Assembly (NCBI RefSeq): GCF_031157255.1
Contig: NZ_JAVIFX010000018.1
Span: 100,526 to 164,525, forward strand
Direction of reading: 5' to 3'
Length of the DNA: 64,000 nt
DNA from: Bradyrhizobium sp. LHD-71
Lineage (GTDB): Bacteria; Pseudomonadota; Alphaproteobacteria; Rhizobiales; Xanthobacteraceae
The translations under genes and the position numbers were made by a program. The notes below the pieces were generated by a model. The model had not been told where the DNA came from, ran no database searches, and worked only from the letters and a program-made list of their open reading frames with translations. Positions 15,599 to 25,631 of this stretch are shown here, in pieces. Every line of letters starts with the position of its first letter. The stretch's first letter is position 1.

Positions 15599-16602
15599 CA
15601 GCGCCCTTCTTTGAACTGCGCGGCATCAAGAAGCAGTTTCGCGGCAAGCTCACGCTCGCCGAGCATATCCTGACTGCGGCAGGCCAACGCAAGCCGGCAC
15701 CAGTGCTGCATGCTGTTGACGGTGTTGACCTGTCAATTGCGCGCGGTGAAGTGCTAGGGCTCGTCGGCGAATCCGGATGTGGCAAGTCTACGCTCGCCCG
15801 CATTGCGACCGGCATCCTCCAGCCGACCGAGGGCGACGTCATGTATGACCGCCAGCCGGTCGCCGCGCTGAGCGGCAAGCAGCGGCTGAAATTCCTGCTC
15901 AAGGTGCAGATGATCTTCCAGGACCCTTACGCCTCGCTCGACCCGCGTATGAAGGTCAGCCGCATCGTCGGTGAGGCGCTCGCGGTCCATAAACTCCTGC
16001 CCAAAGCCGAGATCGAGACAGCCGTTGACAAGGCGCTCAGGGAGGTTGGGCTCGACGTCGCGTATCGCGACCGTTATCCGCACCAGTTCTCCGGCGGCCA
16101 GCGCCAACGCATCGGCATCGCCCGCGCGCTTGCAGTGAAGCCCGATTTCCTCGTCTGCGACGAGCCTGTCTCAGCGCTCGACGTCTCGATCCAGGCGCAG
16201 GTCATCAACCTGTTCATGGATATCCGCGCGCGCTACGGCCTGACCTATCTCTTCGTCAGCCACGATCTCGGCCTGGTGCGCCACATCAGCGACCGGGTTG
16301 CGATCATGTATCTTGGCCGCATTGTCGAGATCGGGCCAGCCGCCGATGTTTTCGCGAAGCCTGCCCACCCCTACAGCGCCGCCCTGATCAAGGCGATCCC
16401 TTCGGCCGAGCGCCGCAAACGCGACTTCCAACCGCTCAAAGGCGAACTGCCCTCACCGCTCACGCCACCAGCGGGCTGCCCGTTCCATCCGCGCTGCGAG
16501 CAGGCCATGCTGGTCTGCCGCGAGACGAGGCCGCAACTCGCCGAGATAGCGCCCGGTCGCAGCGCCGCCTGCCACTTGCACACGACACTGGAGACGACAT
16601 GA
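15595..16602 (+). CDS. ABC transporter ATP-binding protein, DppF-like
   Basis: A 335-residue second ATPase with Walker A GESGCGKST, Q-loop FQDPYASLDPRM, signature SGGQRQRIGIARAL, Walker B LVCDEPVSALD and H-loop VSHDLGLV. The N-terminus carries a longer insertion before the P-loop (HILTAAGQRKPAPVLHAVDG), usual in DppF/OppF. The C-terminal extension holds the CPFHPRCEQAMLVC cysteine cluster. Its stop overlaps the hydrolase start, so the hydrolase belongs to the same transcript. Confidence 0.94.
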   Translation: MTAPFFELRGIKKQFRGKLTLAEHILTAAGQRKPAPVLHAVDGVDLSIARGEVLGLVGESGCGKSTLARIATGILQPTEGDVMYDRQPVAALSGKQRLKFLLKVQMIFQDPYASLDPRMKVSRIVGEALAVHKLLPKAEIETAVDKALREVGLDVAYRDRYPHQFSGGQRQRIGIARALAVKPDFLVCDEPVSALDVSIQAQVINLFMDIRARYGLTYLFVSHDLGLVRHISDRVAIMYLGRIVEIGPAADVFAKPAHPYSAALIKAIPSAERRKRDFQPLKGELPSPLTPPAGCPFHPRCEQAMLVCRETRPQLAEIAPGRSAACHLHTTLETT

Positions 16603-17471
16603 CCACCAGCACGCTTATTCCCGAAATCGGCCGCAGCACGCTGCCCTTCATTGATGGCTTTCATCCCGAGCGGCCCCTGCAGGTGAATCTCTATCGCCCG
16701 GCCGCGCATGGTCCGGACGATCCGGTGGTGATCGTCCAGCACGGCATGCTGCGCAATGGCGACGAGTACCGCGACTTCTGGATTCCTGCGGCCGAGAAAC
16801 ATCGCATCCTGATCGCCGCACCGACCTTCGGCAACGAGCATTTCCCGCAGGCCGAAAGCTATAACAATGGCCTTGTCATCGGTTCGGACGGCACAATTGC
16901 CGCACGCGAACGCTGGCTCTACGGCGTGCCGGCTCGGGTCTTCGAGGCGCTGCGGCAGGGCGGCGTCACGCGCCTCGCGAAGGCGCGCATCTTTGGTCAT
17001 TCAGCCGGCGGGCAGTTCGTGCACCGGCTGCTGGCGACGCGAGATGACGTGCCGTTCGAGGCTGCCTTCGCCGCCAACTCCGGCTGGTACACGCTGCCGA
17101 CGCTGGAGCGCCGCTTTCCGGAGGGGCTCGATGGACTTGGTTTCGGCGAGGCCGAACTCGCGCGCTGGCTGGCCTGGCCGATGGTGATCTTGGCCGGCGA
17201 CCAGGACATCGTCACCGACGACCCCAATCTGCCCTCGCAAACTGAGGCGCTGGCCCAGGGGCCGATGCGCTATGCGCGCGCACATTACATGCTCGACGCC
17301 GCCAAGGCGGAGGCCGCCCGCCGCGGCCTGCCCTGCAACTGGTCGCTGATCACGGTGCCCGGTGTCGGCCACGACGGGGCTGCAATGTCGCGTGCAGCCG
17401 CGGCGTACTGGTTCGAAGGCCGCATCCCGTCGAGCGAGGAGCTGAAGCCCCACGAGACGGCCGTCGCCTGA
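16599..17471 (+). CDS. alpha/beta-hydrolase fold enzyme
   Basis: A soluble cytoplasmic enzyme of 290 residues. The oxyanion region HGML (about 48) and nucleophile elbow GHSAGG (about 133-138) are present, with a candidate acid in the AGDQDIVTDD loop and the catalytic histidine in PGVGHDG near 250. This looks like an esterase/PHB-depolymerase-like hydrolase. Its ATG overlaps the stop of the DppF-like gene, so it probably acts on the imported solute, perhaps an ester or amide. That substrate link is inference from operon position only. Confidence 0.85.
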   Translation: MTTSTLIPEIGRSTLPFIDGFHPERPLQVNLYRPAAHGPDDPVVIVQHGMLRNGDEYRDFWIPAAEKHRILIAAPTFGNEHFPQAESYNNGLVIGSDGTIAARERWLYGVPARVFEALRQGGVTRLAKARIFGHSAGGQFVHRLLATRDDVPFEAAFAANSGWYTLPTLERRFPEGLDGLGFGEAELARWLAWPMVILAGDQDIVTDDPNLPSQTEALAQGPMRYARAHYMLDAAKAEAARRGLPCNWSLITVPGVGHDGAAMSRAAAAYWFEGRIPSSEELKPHETAVA

Positions 17472-17489
17472 CGCGTCAGCGTTCAAGAG

Positions 17490-17526
17490 ACCGGGCCAAC
17501 GCCGGGTTATCGCCAGCGGGCCCGGT
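17490..17526 (+). terminator. inverted repeat after the ABC-hydrolase operon
   Basis: ACCGGGCC (17490-17497) pairs with GGCCCGGT (17519-17526) across a 21-nt loop, 19 bp after the hydrolase stop. No T-tract follows, so it could be a weak terminator or an mRNA 3'-end protector. Confidence 0.3.
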
Positions 17527-17678
17527 GATCGAACAGACAGGCAGGGATCGCAAGGCGCCAGATCCCAGATCGGGCGTCTTTCCCTCTTCTTGCCAATGAA
17601 ACTGCCTGTTCTTAGCTGTTAATGGCCGCGAGAATCGCGGATTGGCCTTGAACGCGCCGGGTGCGTTCTGGAGTTCGC

Positions 17679-18008
17679 ATGGTCTCGCGCCTGTGCACGT
17701 CGCTTCTGATGCTCGTAGCCGTCTGTTTTACGGCGGACCGTGCGCGAGCTGAGGCGGTTCCCTTCAGTTGCATGATCCTTGAGGACGGCATGTCGGTCCG
17801 CATCAGTGTCAGCAATCCCGCGCGCCTGGCCCGCTCCTGCCTGGTGAGCTGTCGGTTTGCCACGCCCCTCTGGGGCGGCGAATCGCAGATCATGTGCGCC
17901 CATATGGTTCCAGCGGGCGCGAAGGACATCGAAATGTGCACCAAGACGTCGGGCGGCGTGCAGCTCCTGAAGCAGACACACGGCTCTGCCGACTGCATCC
18001 GGCGCTGA
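17679..18008 (+). CDS. small secreted cysteine-containing protein
   Basis: 109 residues from the ATG at 17679, which has GGAG at suitable spacing. A Sec signal peptide covers about 1-25 (LCTSLLMLVAVCFTADRARA). The mature domain has about six cysteines in a beta-rich pattern (SCLVSCRF, IMCAHMV, EMCTK, ADCIRR), suggesting disulphides and a periplasmic location. No family is recognised. It precedes ycjX on the same strand but shares no clear operon signal. Confidence 0.65.
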   Translation: MVSRLCTSLLMLVAVCFTADRARAEAVPFSCMILEDGMSVRISVSNPARLARSCLVSCRFATPLWGGESQIMCAHMVPAGAKDIEMCTKTSGGVQLLKQTHGSADCIRR

Positions 18009-18027
18009 AGTGATGGCCTGAACGCCG

Positions 18028-19497
18028 ATGTCCCCTGGCCTTTCGGATTTCCTCGAGGAAGCTCAGCTCGCCGCCCGCTCGCTCATCGATTACGGCGACG
18101 GCCTGATCAATCCGACCGTGCGCCTCGGCGTGACGGGGCTCTCTCGCGCGGGAAAGACGGTGTTCATCACCGCGCTAGTGCATGCGCTCTTGCGTGGCGG
18201 CCGTTTTCCAGTGTTCGAAGCGCTGTCGAGTGGCCGGATCGCCAGCGGCCGGCTGGAGCCGCAGCCCGACGATACGGTTGCGCGCTTCGACTACGAAAAT
18301 CATCTGCGCGCGTTGACCGACGAGCGCCGCTGGCCGGCCTCGACCGTCGACATCAGCGAGTTGCGGCTGGTGATCGACTATCAGCGCCGCAACGGCTCGG
18401 CCCGATCCCTTACGCTCGACATCGCCGATTATCCCGGCGAGTGGCTGCTCGACCTGCCGCTGCTCGACAAAAGCTACGAGCAATGGTCCGCTGAAAGCCT
18501 TGCGCTCTCGCGGGAGGGACCGCGGCTTCGGCTCGCTGGCGACTGGCACGCGCATCTTGCAACCTTGTCGCCGACCGGAAAGTCGGACGAGCAGGCCGCA
18601 CTGACGGCGGCGAAGCTGTTTACGGCCTATCTGAAGGCTTGCCGCGACGAGCGCTATGCCATGAGCCTGTTGCCGCCGGGGCGCTTCCTGTTGCCCGGAA
18701 GCGTCGCGGGCTCTCCCGCCTTGACCTTCGCGCCGCTGGACGTGCCGGTGGATGGCGCGGCGCCTTCCGGTTCGCTTTGGGCGATGATGCAACGGCGCTA
18801 CGACTCCTATGTCGCAGCGCTCGTGCGCCCGTTCTTCCGCGATCATTTTGCTCGGCTCGATCGACAGATCGTGCTTGTCGATGCGCTCGCGGCGCTGAAC
18901 GCCGGGCCCGACGCGTTGCACGACCTGCAGGCCGCACTGACGTCGATCCACGATTGCTTTCGTGTCGGTCGCCGGTCGTTCTTCAGCTCATTGTTCCGTC
19001 CGCGTATCGATCGCATCCTGTTTGCGGCCACAAAAGCCGATCATCTGCATCACCTCAATCACGACCGGCTGGAAGCGATCGTCGCGTACATGGTGAAACA
19101 GGCGACGGAGCGCTCGGAATCATCAGGCGCAGCCATCGATGTTGTCGCGCTTGCGGCAGTGCGAGCAACGCGAGAGGCGCGCGTCCGGCGCGGCCGCGAA
19201 GAACTGCCGTCAATTATCGGAACGCCGGTTGCCGGCGAAAGCGCCGGCGGCACGACCTTCGACGGCAATACGGAAGCGGTGACTTTTCCCGGGGACCTGC
19301 CGGACGACCCCGCAAGCCTGTTCATGCCGGACAGCACGTTCAAGGGACTGTCCTCGACAGGACTCGACAATGCCGACTACCGCTTCCTGCGTTTCCGCCC
19401 GCCGCTGCTCGAGCGCAACCAGAACGGAGATTTGACGTTGCCGCATATCCGTTTGGATCGCGCGCTGCAATTCCTGATCGGAGACAAGCTCGAATGA
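18028..19497 (+). CDS. ycjX: YcjX-family P-loop GTPase-like protein
   Basis: A 489-residue cytosolic DUF463 protein with a P-loop GLSRAGKT at 37-44 and a conserved DIADYPGEW segment that acts like a switch/Walker B region. YcjX and YcjF form a conserved pair linked in enterobacteria to the Psp/envelope stress regulon (family knowledge); here no psp genes are visible. The stop overlaps the start of the downstream ycjF-like gene by ATGA, so the two are translationally coupled. Confidence 0.9.
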   Translation: MSPGLSDFLEEAQLAARSLIDYGDGLINPTVRLGVTGLSRAGKTVFITALVHALLRGGRFPVFEALSSGRIASGRLEPQPDDTVARFDYENHLRALTDERRWPASTVDISELRLVIDYQRRNGSARSLTLDIADYPGEWLLDLPLLDKSYEQWSAESLALSREGPRLRLAGDWHAHLATLSPTGKSDEQAALTAAKLFTAYLKACRDERYAMSLLPPGRFLLPGSVAGSPALTFAPLDVPVDGAAPSGSLWAMMQRRYDSYVAALVRPFFRDHFARLDRQIVLVDALAALNAGPDALHDLQAALTSIHDCFRVGRRSFFSSLFRPRIDRILFAATKADHLHHLNHDRLEAIVAYMVKQATERSESSGAAIDVVALAAVRATREARVRRGREELPSIIGTPVAGESAGGTTFDGNTEAVTFPGDLPDDPASLFMPDSTFKGLSSTGLDNADYRFLRFRPPLLERNQNGDLTLPHIRLDRALQFLIGDKLE

Positions 19498-20525
19498 CCG
19501 ACCAAGAGCGCCGCAGGCCGGCTGCGTTCCGGCTCGACGATCCCGGCGTTACCGTCACGGCGTCGCCGGAGGATGCACGGCCTTCGTCGGCGGGCGGCGT
19601 CCGCGTGCTGACTGAGGCCGATGCATTCGCGGCGCCGGCCGCGATCGAGCCGGTGTCGCCGCCGACGCGAAAGGGCATGCGCTGGGGTGCCCTGTTCTGG
19701 TCAGCCCTCGGTGGGCTCGTCGCGCTCGGCGCCGGTCTTGCAGTGACCCGCCTGATCGAAGATCTGTTCGCGCGCGCGGAAGGGCTTGGATGGATCGGCG
19801 CGGCACTCGCCGCTCTGGCGGGCGTCGCATTGCTGGTGATCGTCGGGCGCGAGCTGTTCGCCTTGCTGCGGCTTGCAGCCATCGAGAAGCTGCATGCGCG
19901 CGCGGCCGCCGTGTTGATCAGTGACGATCGCGATGAGGCCCGTGCTGTTGCCGCCGAACTGATCCGGCTGGCAAAGGAAAATCCGCACCTGGCGCGTGGC
20001 CGGACGGTCCTCACCCAGCACGTCGACGATATTATTGACGGCGCCGACCTCGTGCGGCTTGCCGAGCGCGAACTGATGGCTCCCCTGGATGATGAGGCGC
20101 GACGGCTGATCTCGCAGGCGGCTCAGCGGGTATCGGTGGTCACCGCCGTCAGCCCGCGTGCGGCGATCGACATGATCTTTGTGCTGATTTCGGCGCTTCG
20201 ACTGATCCGGCAACTTGCCAAGCTGTATGGCGGCCGGCCCGGCTGGCTCGGTCTTGCGCGGCTGTTTCGCCAGGCTGTGGCGCATCTGGCCGTCACGGGC
20301 AGCGTCGCCATCAGCGATGGCCTGATCCAGCAGGCTCTCGGCCACGGCCTCGCTTCGCGACTGTCGGCGAAACTCGGCGAAGGCGTGCTCAACGGGTTTC
20401 TCACTGCCCGCCTTGGGCTCGCCGCCATGGACGTCATCCGTCCGCTGCCGTTTGCCGCACTGCCGCGGCCGGCACTGTCCGATCTGATCAAGGATCTTAC
20501 GCGCGGGCGCGACGAGGCGGCGTAG
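19494..20525 (+). CDS. ycjF: YcjF-family membrane protein (DUF697/TIGR01620)
   Basis: 343 residues. A disordered Pro/Ala-rich N-terminus (1-64) is followed by two membrane spans (about 65-88 and 99-118) and a C-terminal DUF697-like helical domain. That domain includes AIDMIFVLISALRLIRQLAKLYGG and a hydrophobic AVAHLAVTGSVAISDG segment. It is coupled to ycjX by a 4-bp overlap and probably forms an inner-membrane complex with it. It ends only 3 bp from the convergent ABC gene. Confidence 0.9.
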   Translation: MTDQERRRPAAFRLDDPGVTVTASPEDARPSSAGGVRVLTEADAFAAPAAIEPVSPPTRKGMRWGALFWSALGGLVALGAGLAVTRLIEDLFARAEGLGWIGAALAALAGVALLVIVGRELFALLRLAAIEKLHARAAAVLISDDRDEARAVAAELIRLAKENPHLARGRTVLTQHVDDIIDGADLVRLAERELMAPLDDEARRLISQAAQRVSVVTAVSPRAAIDMIFVLISALRLIRQLAKLYGGRPGWLGLARLFRQAVAHLAVTGSVAISDGLIQQALGHGLASRLSAKLGEGVLNGFLTARLGLAAMDVIRPLPFAALPRPALSDLIKDLTRGRDEAA

Positions 20526-20528
20526 AGG

Positions 20529-22469
20529 TCAAGCTGACTTTCGGTCAAGTGACCCCTGTCGCGGCCGCCTGTTGGCGCGTCGCAACCAGCGACTGATCAG
20601 CCGTTTCCTGCCGGGACGCTTGATCAGATCGACGTCGCTGACCAGTCGCGCGCCGCCCTTGCGTCGTTCGAGAATGATCTTGCGGCTGTGGAACGCTTCA
20701 AGCTCCGGCCGATGGGCGACGCTGATAACGGTCGCCTCATGCAGTTCGTCGTTAAGAAGCTGCATGATCGCGTCCTGACCGGGCGGATCAAGTGCCGAGG
20801 TTGCTTCGTCGAGCACGACGATATCAGGCTTGTGCAGCAGGATGCGGGCGAAAGCTAGCCGCTGCTTCTCACCGCCGGACAGGGTCTGATCCCACGGCCC
20901 CTCCTCCTCGATCTTTTCCTTCAAGTGGGCCAACCCGACCTTGTCGAGCGCGCTGCCGATCTGTTCTGCGCTCCAGTCTTCGGCCGGCGCCGGATAAGTG
21001 ATCGCACGGCGCAACGTGCCGGCAGGAATGTAAGGTTTCTGCGGCAGCATGAACACACCGCCATTCTTTTGAAATTCGATGCTGCCCTCGCCCCACGGCC
21101 AGAGGCCGGCTATCGCACGTACCAGCGTGCTCTTGCCTGTACCGGACTCGCCGGCGACCAGCACACGCTCGCCGGGCTCGATCGCGACCTCGGCCTCGTT
21201 GACCACGGCCGTGCCGTCATCGAGCGTCACCGAGAGGTCGTTGAGCCTGAGCGCATAACGGGTTTCGCCGCGATCGATGCGGCCGGTGCCTTCGCCGGCC
21301 TCCGCCCGTTCCAGCGCATCGAGGGAGACCATGAGTGAGGCGATGCGGCGCGCACCAGCGGTCCACTCGGCGAGGCGCGGATAGTTGTCGACCAGCCACC
21401 CGAACGCGCTCTGCACGATAGTGAAAGCGGACGCCGCCTGCATCACCTGTCCAAGCGTCATTGATCCGTCGAGATATTTCGGCGCGGCAAGCAGGATCGG
21501 AACCACAGGTGCGATCATGTTCGATCCCTGGGAGACGATGGTCGTGCGCATATGCTGTCCGCAGATGCGCACCCACTCGCGCAATACGTTGCCGAACGAA
21601 CGATCGACGCCGGCGCGCTCTTCCTCCTCGCCGCCGAGCAGTGCGATACTTTCACCGTTCTCCCGAATACGGGTGAGCGCGTAACGATACTCGGCCTCCG
21701 CCTGATTCTTGCCTTCGGACACGACAACGAAATTCCTGCCAATCCAAAGCATCGATGTGCTGGCTACGGCCGCGTAGACGACGGCAGCGATCACCAGAAA
21801 GCCGGGTATCGTGATCACGCTGCCGCCGATGTCCAGTGTCAGCGCGCCGCCGATCGTCCACAGCACGACGATAAATGTTACGGCTGACAGGGACGCGGAG
21901 GTGACGCCGGCAGCAAAATCCACCGGTGCTTCCGTTGCGACCCGCAGGTCGTCGGCAATCCGGAATTCCGGATTCGTGTGATCGCCACTGACGAGATTGA
22001 GTTGGTAGTAGCGCCCGCTTGCCAGCCAGCGATCGATCACCGCTGCGTTGAGCCAGGCGCGCCAGCGGCGCTGGATGTTCATCCGCGCATAGACCTGAAC
22101 CACGCCAAGGATAACGCCGCCCGCCGCAAGTGGAATGAAGAGCGCTATCAGATGGAAGACCGTTGCCTGGTCCTTTATCTCGAGCGCGTCGAAGATGCGT
22201 CGATTCCAGACATTGATGCCGTACTGGATGCCGAGGTTGATGAGTATCAGCGCGAACAGACCGATGGTGAGTGGCCACGCGAGACGGCTTCCGTTCTTGC
22301 CCCAGAAGCCTTTGGCGCTCAGCCAAAATCGTCCGAGCAGGTAACGGCGTCGCGCCTGCTCCAGGCCTTCCTGTTCGTCCTCGTCAGCCGGCTCGGTCGT
22401 TTGTGGAGGAGGATCGGGAAGTCTTTCGCCGCTCTCGGTGACGGGCTGCTGCTTCGACCGGTCGTTCAT
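20529..22469 (-). CDS. SbmA/YddA-like ABC transporter, fused permease and ATPase
   Basis: 646 residues from the ATG at 22469; a GTG at 22505 is an alternative. The N-terminal half is an SbmA/BacA-type membrane domain (ABC_membrane_2, spans from about 65 to 330). The C-terminal half is a full nucleotide-binding domain: Walker A GESGTGKST near 440, signature LSGGEKQRLAFARIL, Walker B IVVLDEATSALD and an H-loop in VAHRPEL. BacA itself lacks the ATPase, so YddA-like is the better label. Substrate unknown. It follows the RND operon on the same strand, 50 bp after the last pump gene, and may be co-transcribed. Confidence 0.88.
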   Translation of the reverse strand: MNDRSKQQPVTESGERLPDPPPQTTEPADEDEQEGLEQARRRYLLGRFWLSAKGFWGKNGSRLAWPLTIGLFALILINLGIQYGINVWNRRIFDALEIKDQATVFHLIALFIPLAAGGVILGVVQVYARMNIQRRWRAWLNAAVIDRWLASGRYYQLNLVSGDHTNPEFRIADDLRVATEAPVDFAAGVTSASLSAVTFIVVLWTIGGALTLDIGGSVITIPGFLVIAAVVYAAVASTSMLWIGRNFVVVSEGKNQAEAEYRYALTRIRENGESIALLGGEEEERAGVDRSFGNVLREWVRICGQHMRTTIVSQGSNMIAPVVPILLAAPKYLDGSMTLGQVMQAASAFTIVQSAFGWLVDNYPRLAEWTAGARRIASLMVSLDALERAEAGEGTGRIDRGETRYALRLNDLSVTLDDGTAVVNEAEVAIEPGERVLVAGESGTGKSTLVRAIAGLWPWGEGSIEFQKNGGVFMLPQKPYIPAGTLRRAITYPAPAEDWSAEQIGSALDKVGLAHLKEKIEEEGPWDQTLSGGEKQRLAFARILLHKPDIVVLDEATSALDPPGQDAIMQLLNDELHEATVISVAHRPELEAFHSRKIILERRKGGARLVSDVDLIKRPGRKRLISRWLRRANRRPRQGSLDRKSA

Positions 22470-22520
22470 GACAGCAGAAACGCCAACAGAACCCGAAGGT
22501 TCCACGCTGTTGCGCTGACA

Positions 22521-25500
22521 CTACTCGGCAGGTACCGGGCGCCCGATCGCTATTCCCTCGCGGCGGCGCTTCAAGCGGTCCATCAACAGATAGATGACTG
22601 GCGTGGTGTAAAGGGTCAGGATCTGCGACACGATCAGTCCGCCGATGATCGTGATCCCAAGCGGCCGCCGCAGCTCGGTGCCCGGCCCGATTGCAACCAC
22701 AAGCGGCACGGCGGCAAGCAGCGCCGCGAGCGTCGTCATGAGGATCGGTCGGAAGCGCACGATGCTTGCCTCGAAGATCGCGCTCGCCGGATCGAGCCCA
22801 TGCTTGCGCTCTCTCTCGAGCGCGAAATCGACAATCATGATGCCGTTCTTCTTGACGATGCCGATCAGGAGAATGATGCCGATAAAGGCGATCACCGTTA
22901 GCGGCGTGTTCGTCAGCTGCAGGGCCAGCAGTGCGCCGAGGCCGGCCGATGGAAGTGTCGAGATGATGGTCAGCGGGTGCAGCAGGCTTTCATACAGGAT
23001 GCCCAGCACGATGTAGACGGCGACCAGCGCGCCGAGGATCAAGAGCGGCTGCCGGGCTGAAGCCGAACCGAAGTCTCTGGCGCTGCCTTCGAATCCGGCC
23101 CGGATGCCTTCCGGCATGTGCAACTCGGCAACCGCCTGCTGGATGCTCTGCGTCGCCGTCTGCAGTGCAACGCCCTCCTCCGTCGCGAACGAGATCGTCA
23201 CCGTCGGAAATTGTCCCTGATGGTAGACGGCGAGCGGCGACAGATCGCGCTCGTAGCGTACCACCGCCGAAAGCGGCACTTGCGCGCCGTCCGCACCGTT
23301 AACGTAGATGCGCGCGAGGTTCGATGGGTCGCGTTGCAACTCGGGATCGACCTCGATCACCACGCGGTACTGGTTGCGCTGCGTGTAGATGGTTGAGATC
23401 TGCCGCTGCGCGAACGCGTTATAGAGGGCATTGTCGATATCCTGCATGCGGACACCGAGGCTCGACGCGGCCTGACGGTCGATCTTCAGCGATAGCTGCA
23501 GGCCTCCGGTTTCGCGCGTGCTTGATACGTCGGTGATGCCTTCGACTGATTCCAACCGCTTCTGCACAATCGGCCCCCATTTCTCGAGCAGCTCGAGATC
23601 GGGGCTGATCAGCGAAAACTGGTAGTCGGAATCGCTTTGCCGGCCGCCAGTGCGCACGTCCTGCGCCGCGAACATGAACAGGCGCATGCCGGGCACCGGA
23701 AACAGTTTTCGGCGCAGCCGATCGATCACCTGCTGGGTCGAGACGTGGCCGTCACGCTCGGCAAGCGGCTTGAGCGAGATGAACATTTGCCCGCGATTTT
23801 GGCCCACGCCCCAGGCACCGCTGCTGCCGATTGACGAGCCGAGTGCGGCAACCGCCGGATCACTGAGGACGATGTCCGCCACTCGTTGCTGCAGCGCCAG
23901 CATGCTGCTGAAGGAGACGTCCGGTGAGGCGCGCGTGCCGCCGATGATCAGACCCGAGTCATCGGAGGGAAAGTAACCCTTCTGGACTTTCACATAGAGC
24001 GTCACGGTCGCGGCGATCGTCGCCGCGAACACGAGCATGGTGAGCATGGGAAATCGCAGCACCGCGCGGAGCGAGCGTCCGTAGGCATCCACAGTCGGCC
24101 CCAGCGCTCCCTCGACAACACGGTCGAACCAGGTTGCATGGTCCGACAGGCCCTGCCTGATGTGATGGGCGCAGATCATCGGAGTGACCGTGAGCGACAC
24201 GACAGTGGAAACGATGATGGCGAAAGCGAGCGTGACCGAGAATTCGCGGAGCAGACGTCCAACGACGCCCTCCATCAACATCAGCGGCGCGAAGGCTGCG
24301 ATCAACGACAGGCTGATGGCAAGCACGGTGAAGCCGATCTGCCTCGCCCCCTCCCGCGCCGCCTCAAAGGGCGGCATCCCCTCCTCGAGATTGCGGTACA
24401 TGTTCTCGATCATGACGATGGCGTCGTCGACCACGAATCCGACCGAGATCACGAGTGCCATCAGCGACAGGTTGTTGATCGAAAATCCGGCGAGCCACAT
24501 GCCTGCAAACGTGCCTGCAAGCGCCAGCGGCACGGAAATGCCGGCGGCAATTGTAGGCGTCAGCCGCCGCACGAAGATGAACACCACCATCATGACAAGC
24601 ATAGCCGCCGCGAACAGCGTGAACTGCATGTCGAGCACATTGGCGCGGATGGTGCCGGTGCGGTCGGAGAAGATCGTGAAATCGACGCCGGCAGGGATCC
24701 ATTGCTTCATCTCTGGCAGCAGCGCGTTCACGCGATCGACTGTGTCGATCACGTTGGCGTCATTCTGCTTGGTGATGGTCAGCAGAACCGATGGCTCCTT
24801 GTTGAACCAGGCGGCCGAGCGGCTGTTACGCACGCCGTCGTCGACTTCGGCGATATCGGATAATCGGACGACGTTCCCATTCGAATTCTTGATGACGATA
24901 TCGCGGAACTCCTGAGCGGTCCGCATTTGCCGGTTGGTCGACAGCGTCTCGCTTTGCCTGCCCCCCTCGAACGCCCCGACAGGTGAAAGCGAGTTTGCGT
25001 TGACGATTGCGGAGCGGACCGTTTCGGTTGAAATGCCCGCGCTCGCCAACGCGCCCGGGTTGAGCCGCACGCGCACCGCCGGTTGTTCCGCGCCGCTGAC
25101 GGTCACCTCGCCGACGCCCGGAATTTGTGAAATGCGCTGGATCAGCACCGTGTCCGCCACGTCGTAGAGTGCGCTTGGCGGCAATGTTTTCGACGTCAAC
25201 GCGACGACCAGGATGGGCGATGCGGCGGGATTGGCCTTGCGGAACCGGGGCAGCGACGGCAGGTCGCTCGGCAGGTCGGCGATCGACGCGTTGATTGCGG
25301 CCTGCACGTCACGTGCCGCACGATCAATGTCCCGGCCGAGCGAGAATTGCAGCATGATCGACGTATTGCCGAGCGTGCTCGTCGAGGTCATCTGCTCGAC
25401 GCCGGAAATTTCGCCGAGCCTGCGCTCCAGCGGCGCCGCGACGGTGGCCGCCATCACCTTTGGATCGGCCCCCGGGCGCGAGGCGAACACGCGGATCACC

Positions 25501-25631
25501 GGAAAATCGATGTTGGGCACACTCGCAACGGGGAGCGACAGATAGGCGACAATCCCGGTCAGGAACAGGCCGATCGCAAGCAGGATCGTTCCAACCGGTC
25601 TGAGAATGAACGGTTCGGAGAACGACCTCAT
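22521..25631 (-). CDS. RND efflux pump, MdtC-like
   Basis: A 1036-residue inner-membrane proton/drug antiporter of the HAE1/AcrB type. It has the first span after a short head (PVGTILLAIGLFLTGIVAYLSLPV), two large periplasmic loops, and the central TM4 region MALVISVGFVVDDAIVMIENM with the paired aspartates used in proton relay. It overlaps the end of the MdtB-like gene by 4 bp (ATGA), so the two pumps are produced together. In the MdtBC model they form a heterotrimer (B2C). The set likely exports detergents, bile-salt-like compounds or plant phenolics, but substrates are not visible. Confidence 0.92.
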   Translation of the reverse strand: MRSFSEPFILRPVGTILLAIGLFLTGIVAYLSLPVASVPNIDFPVIRVFASRPGADPKVMAATVAAPLERRLGEISGVEQMTSTSTLGNTSIMLQFSLGRDIDRAARDVQAAINASIADLPSDLPSLPRFRKANPAASPILVVALTSKTLPPSALYDVADTVLIQRISQIPGVGEVTVSGAEQPAVRVRLNPGALASAGISTETVRSAIVNANSLSPVGAFEGGRQSETLSTNRQMRTAQEFRDIVIKNSNGNVVRLSDIAEVDDGVRNSRSAAWFNKEPSVLLTITKQNDANVIDTVDRVNALLPEMKQWIPAGVDFTIFSDRTGTIRANVLDMQFTLFAAAMLVMMVVFIFVRRLTPTIAAGISVPLALAGTFAGMWLAGFSINNLSLMALVISVGFVVDDAIVMIENMYRNLEEGMPPFEAAREGARQIGFTVLAISLSLIAAFAPLMLMEGVVGRLLREFSVTLAFAIIVSTVVSLTVTPMICAHHIRQGLSDHATWFDRVVEGALGPTVDAYGRSLRAVLRFPMLTMLVFAATIAATVTLYVKVQKGYFPSDDSGLIIGGTRASPDVSFSSMLALQQRVADIVLSDPAVAALGSSIGSSGAWGVGQNRGQMFISLKPLAERDGHVSTQQVIDRLRRKLFPVPGMRLFMFAAQDVRTGGRQSDSDYQFSLISPDLELLEKWGPIVQKRLESVEGITDVSSTRETGGLQLSLKIDRQAASSLGVRMQDIDNALYNAFAQRQISTIYTQRNQYRVVIEVDPELQRDPSNLARIYVNGADGAQVPLSAVVRYERDLSPLAVYHQGQFPTVTISFATEEGVALQTATQSIQQAVAELHMPEGIRAGFEGSARDFGSASARQPLLILGALVAVYIVLGILYESLLHPLTIISTLPSAGLGALLALQLTNTPLTVIAFIGIILLIGIVKKNGIMIVDFALERERKHGLDPASAIFEASIVRFRPILMTTLAALLAAVPLVVAIGPGTELRRPLGITIIGGLIVSQILTLYTTPVIYLLMDRLKRRREGIAIGRPVPAE

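Noticed and set aside
22603..25600. Long plus-strand ORFs opposite the RND pumps and other high-GC genes (for example 24138-24863)
   Set aside because: They mirror strongly conserved minus-strand genes; they have His/Arg/Asp-rich shadow composition and no SD.
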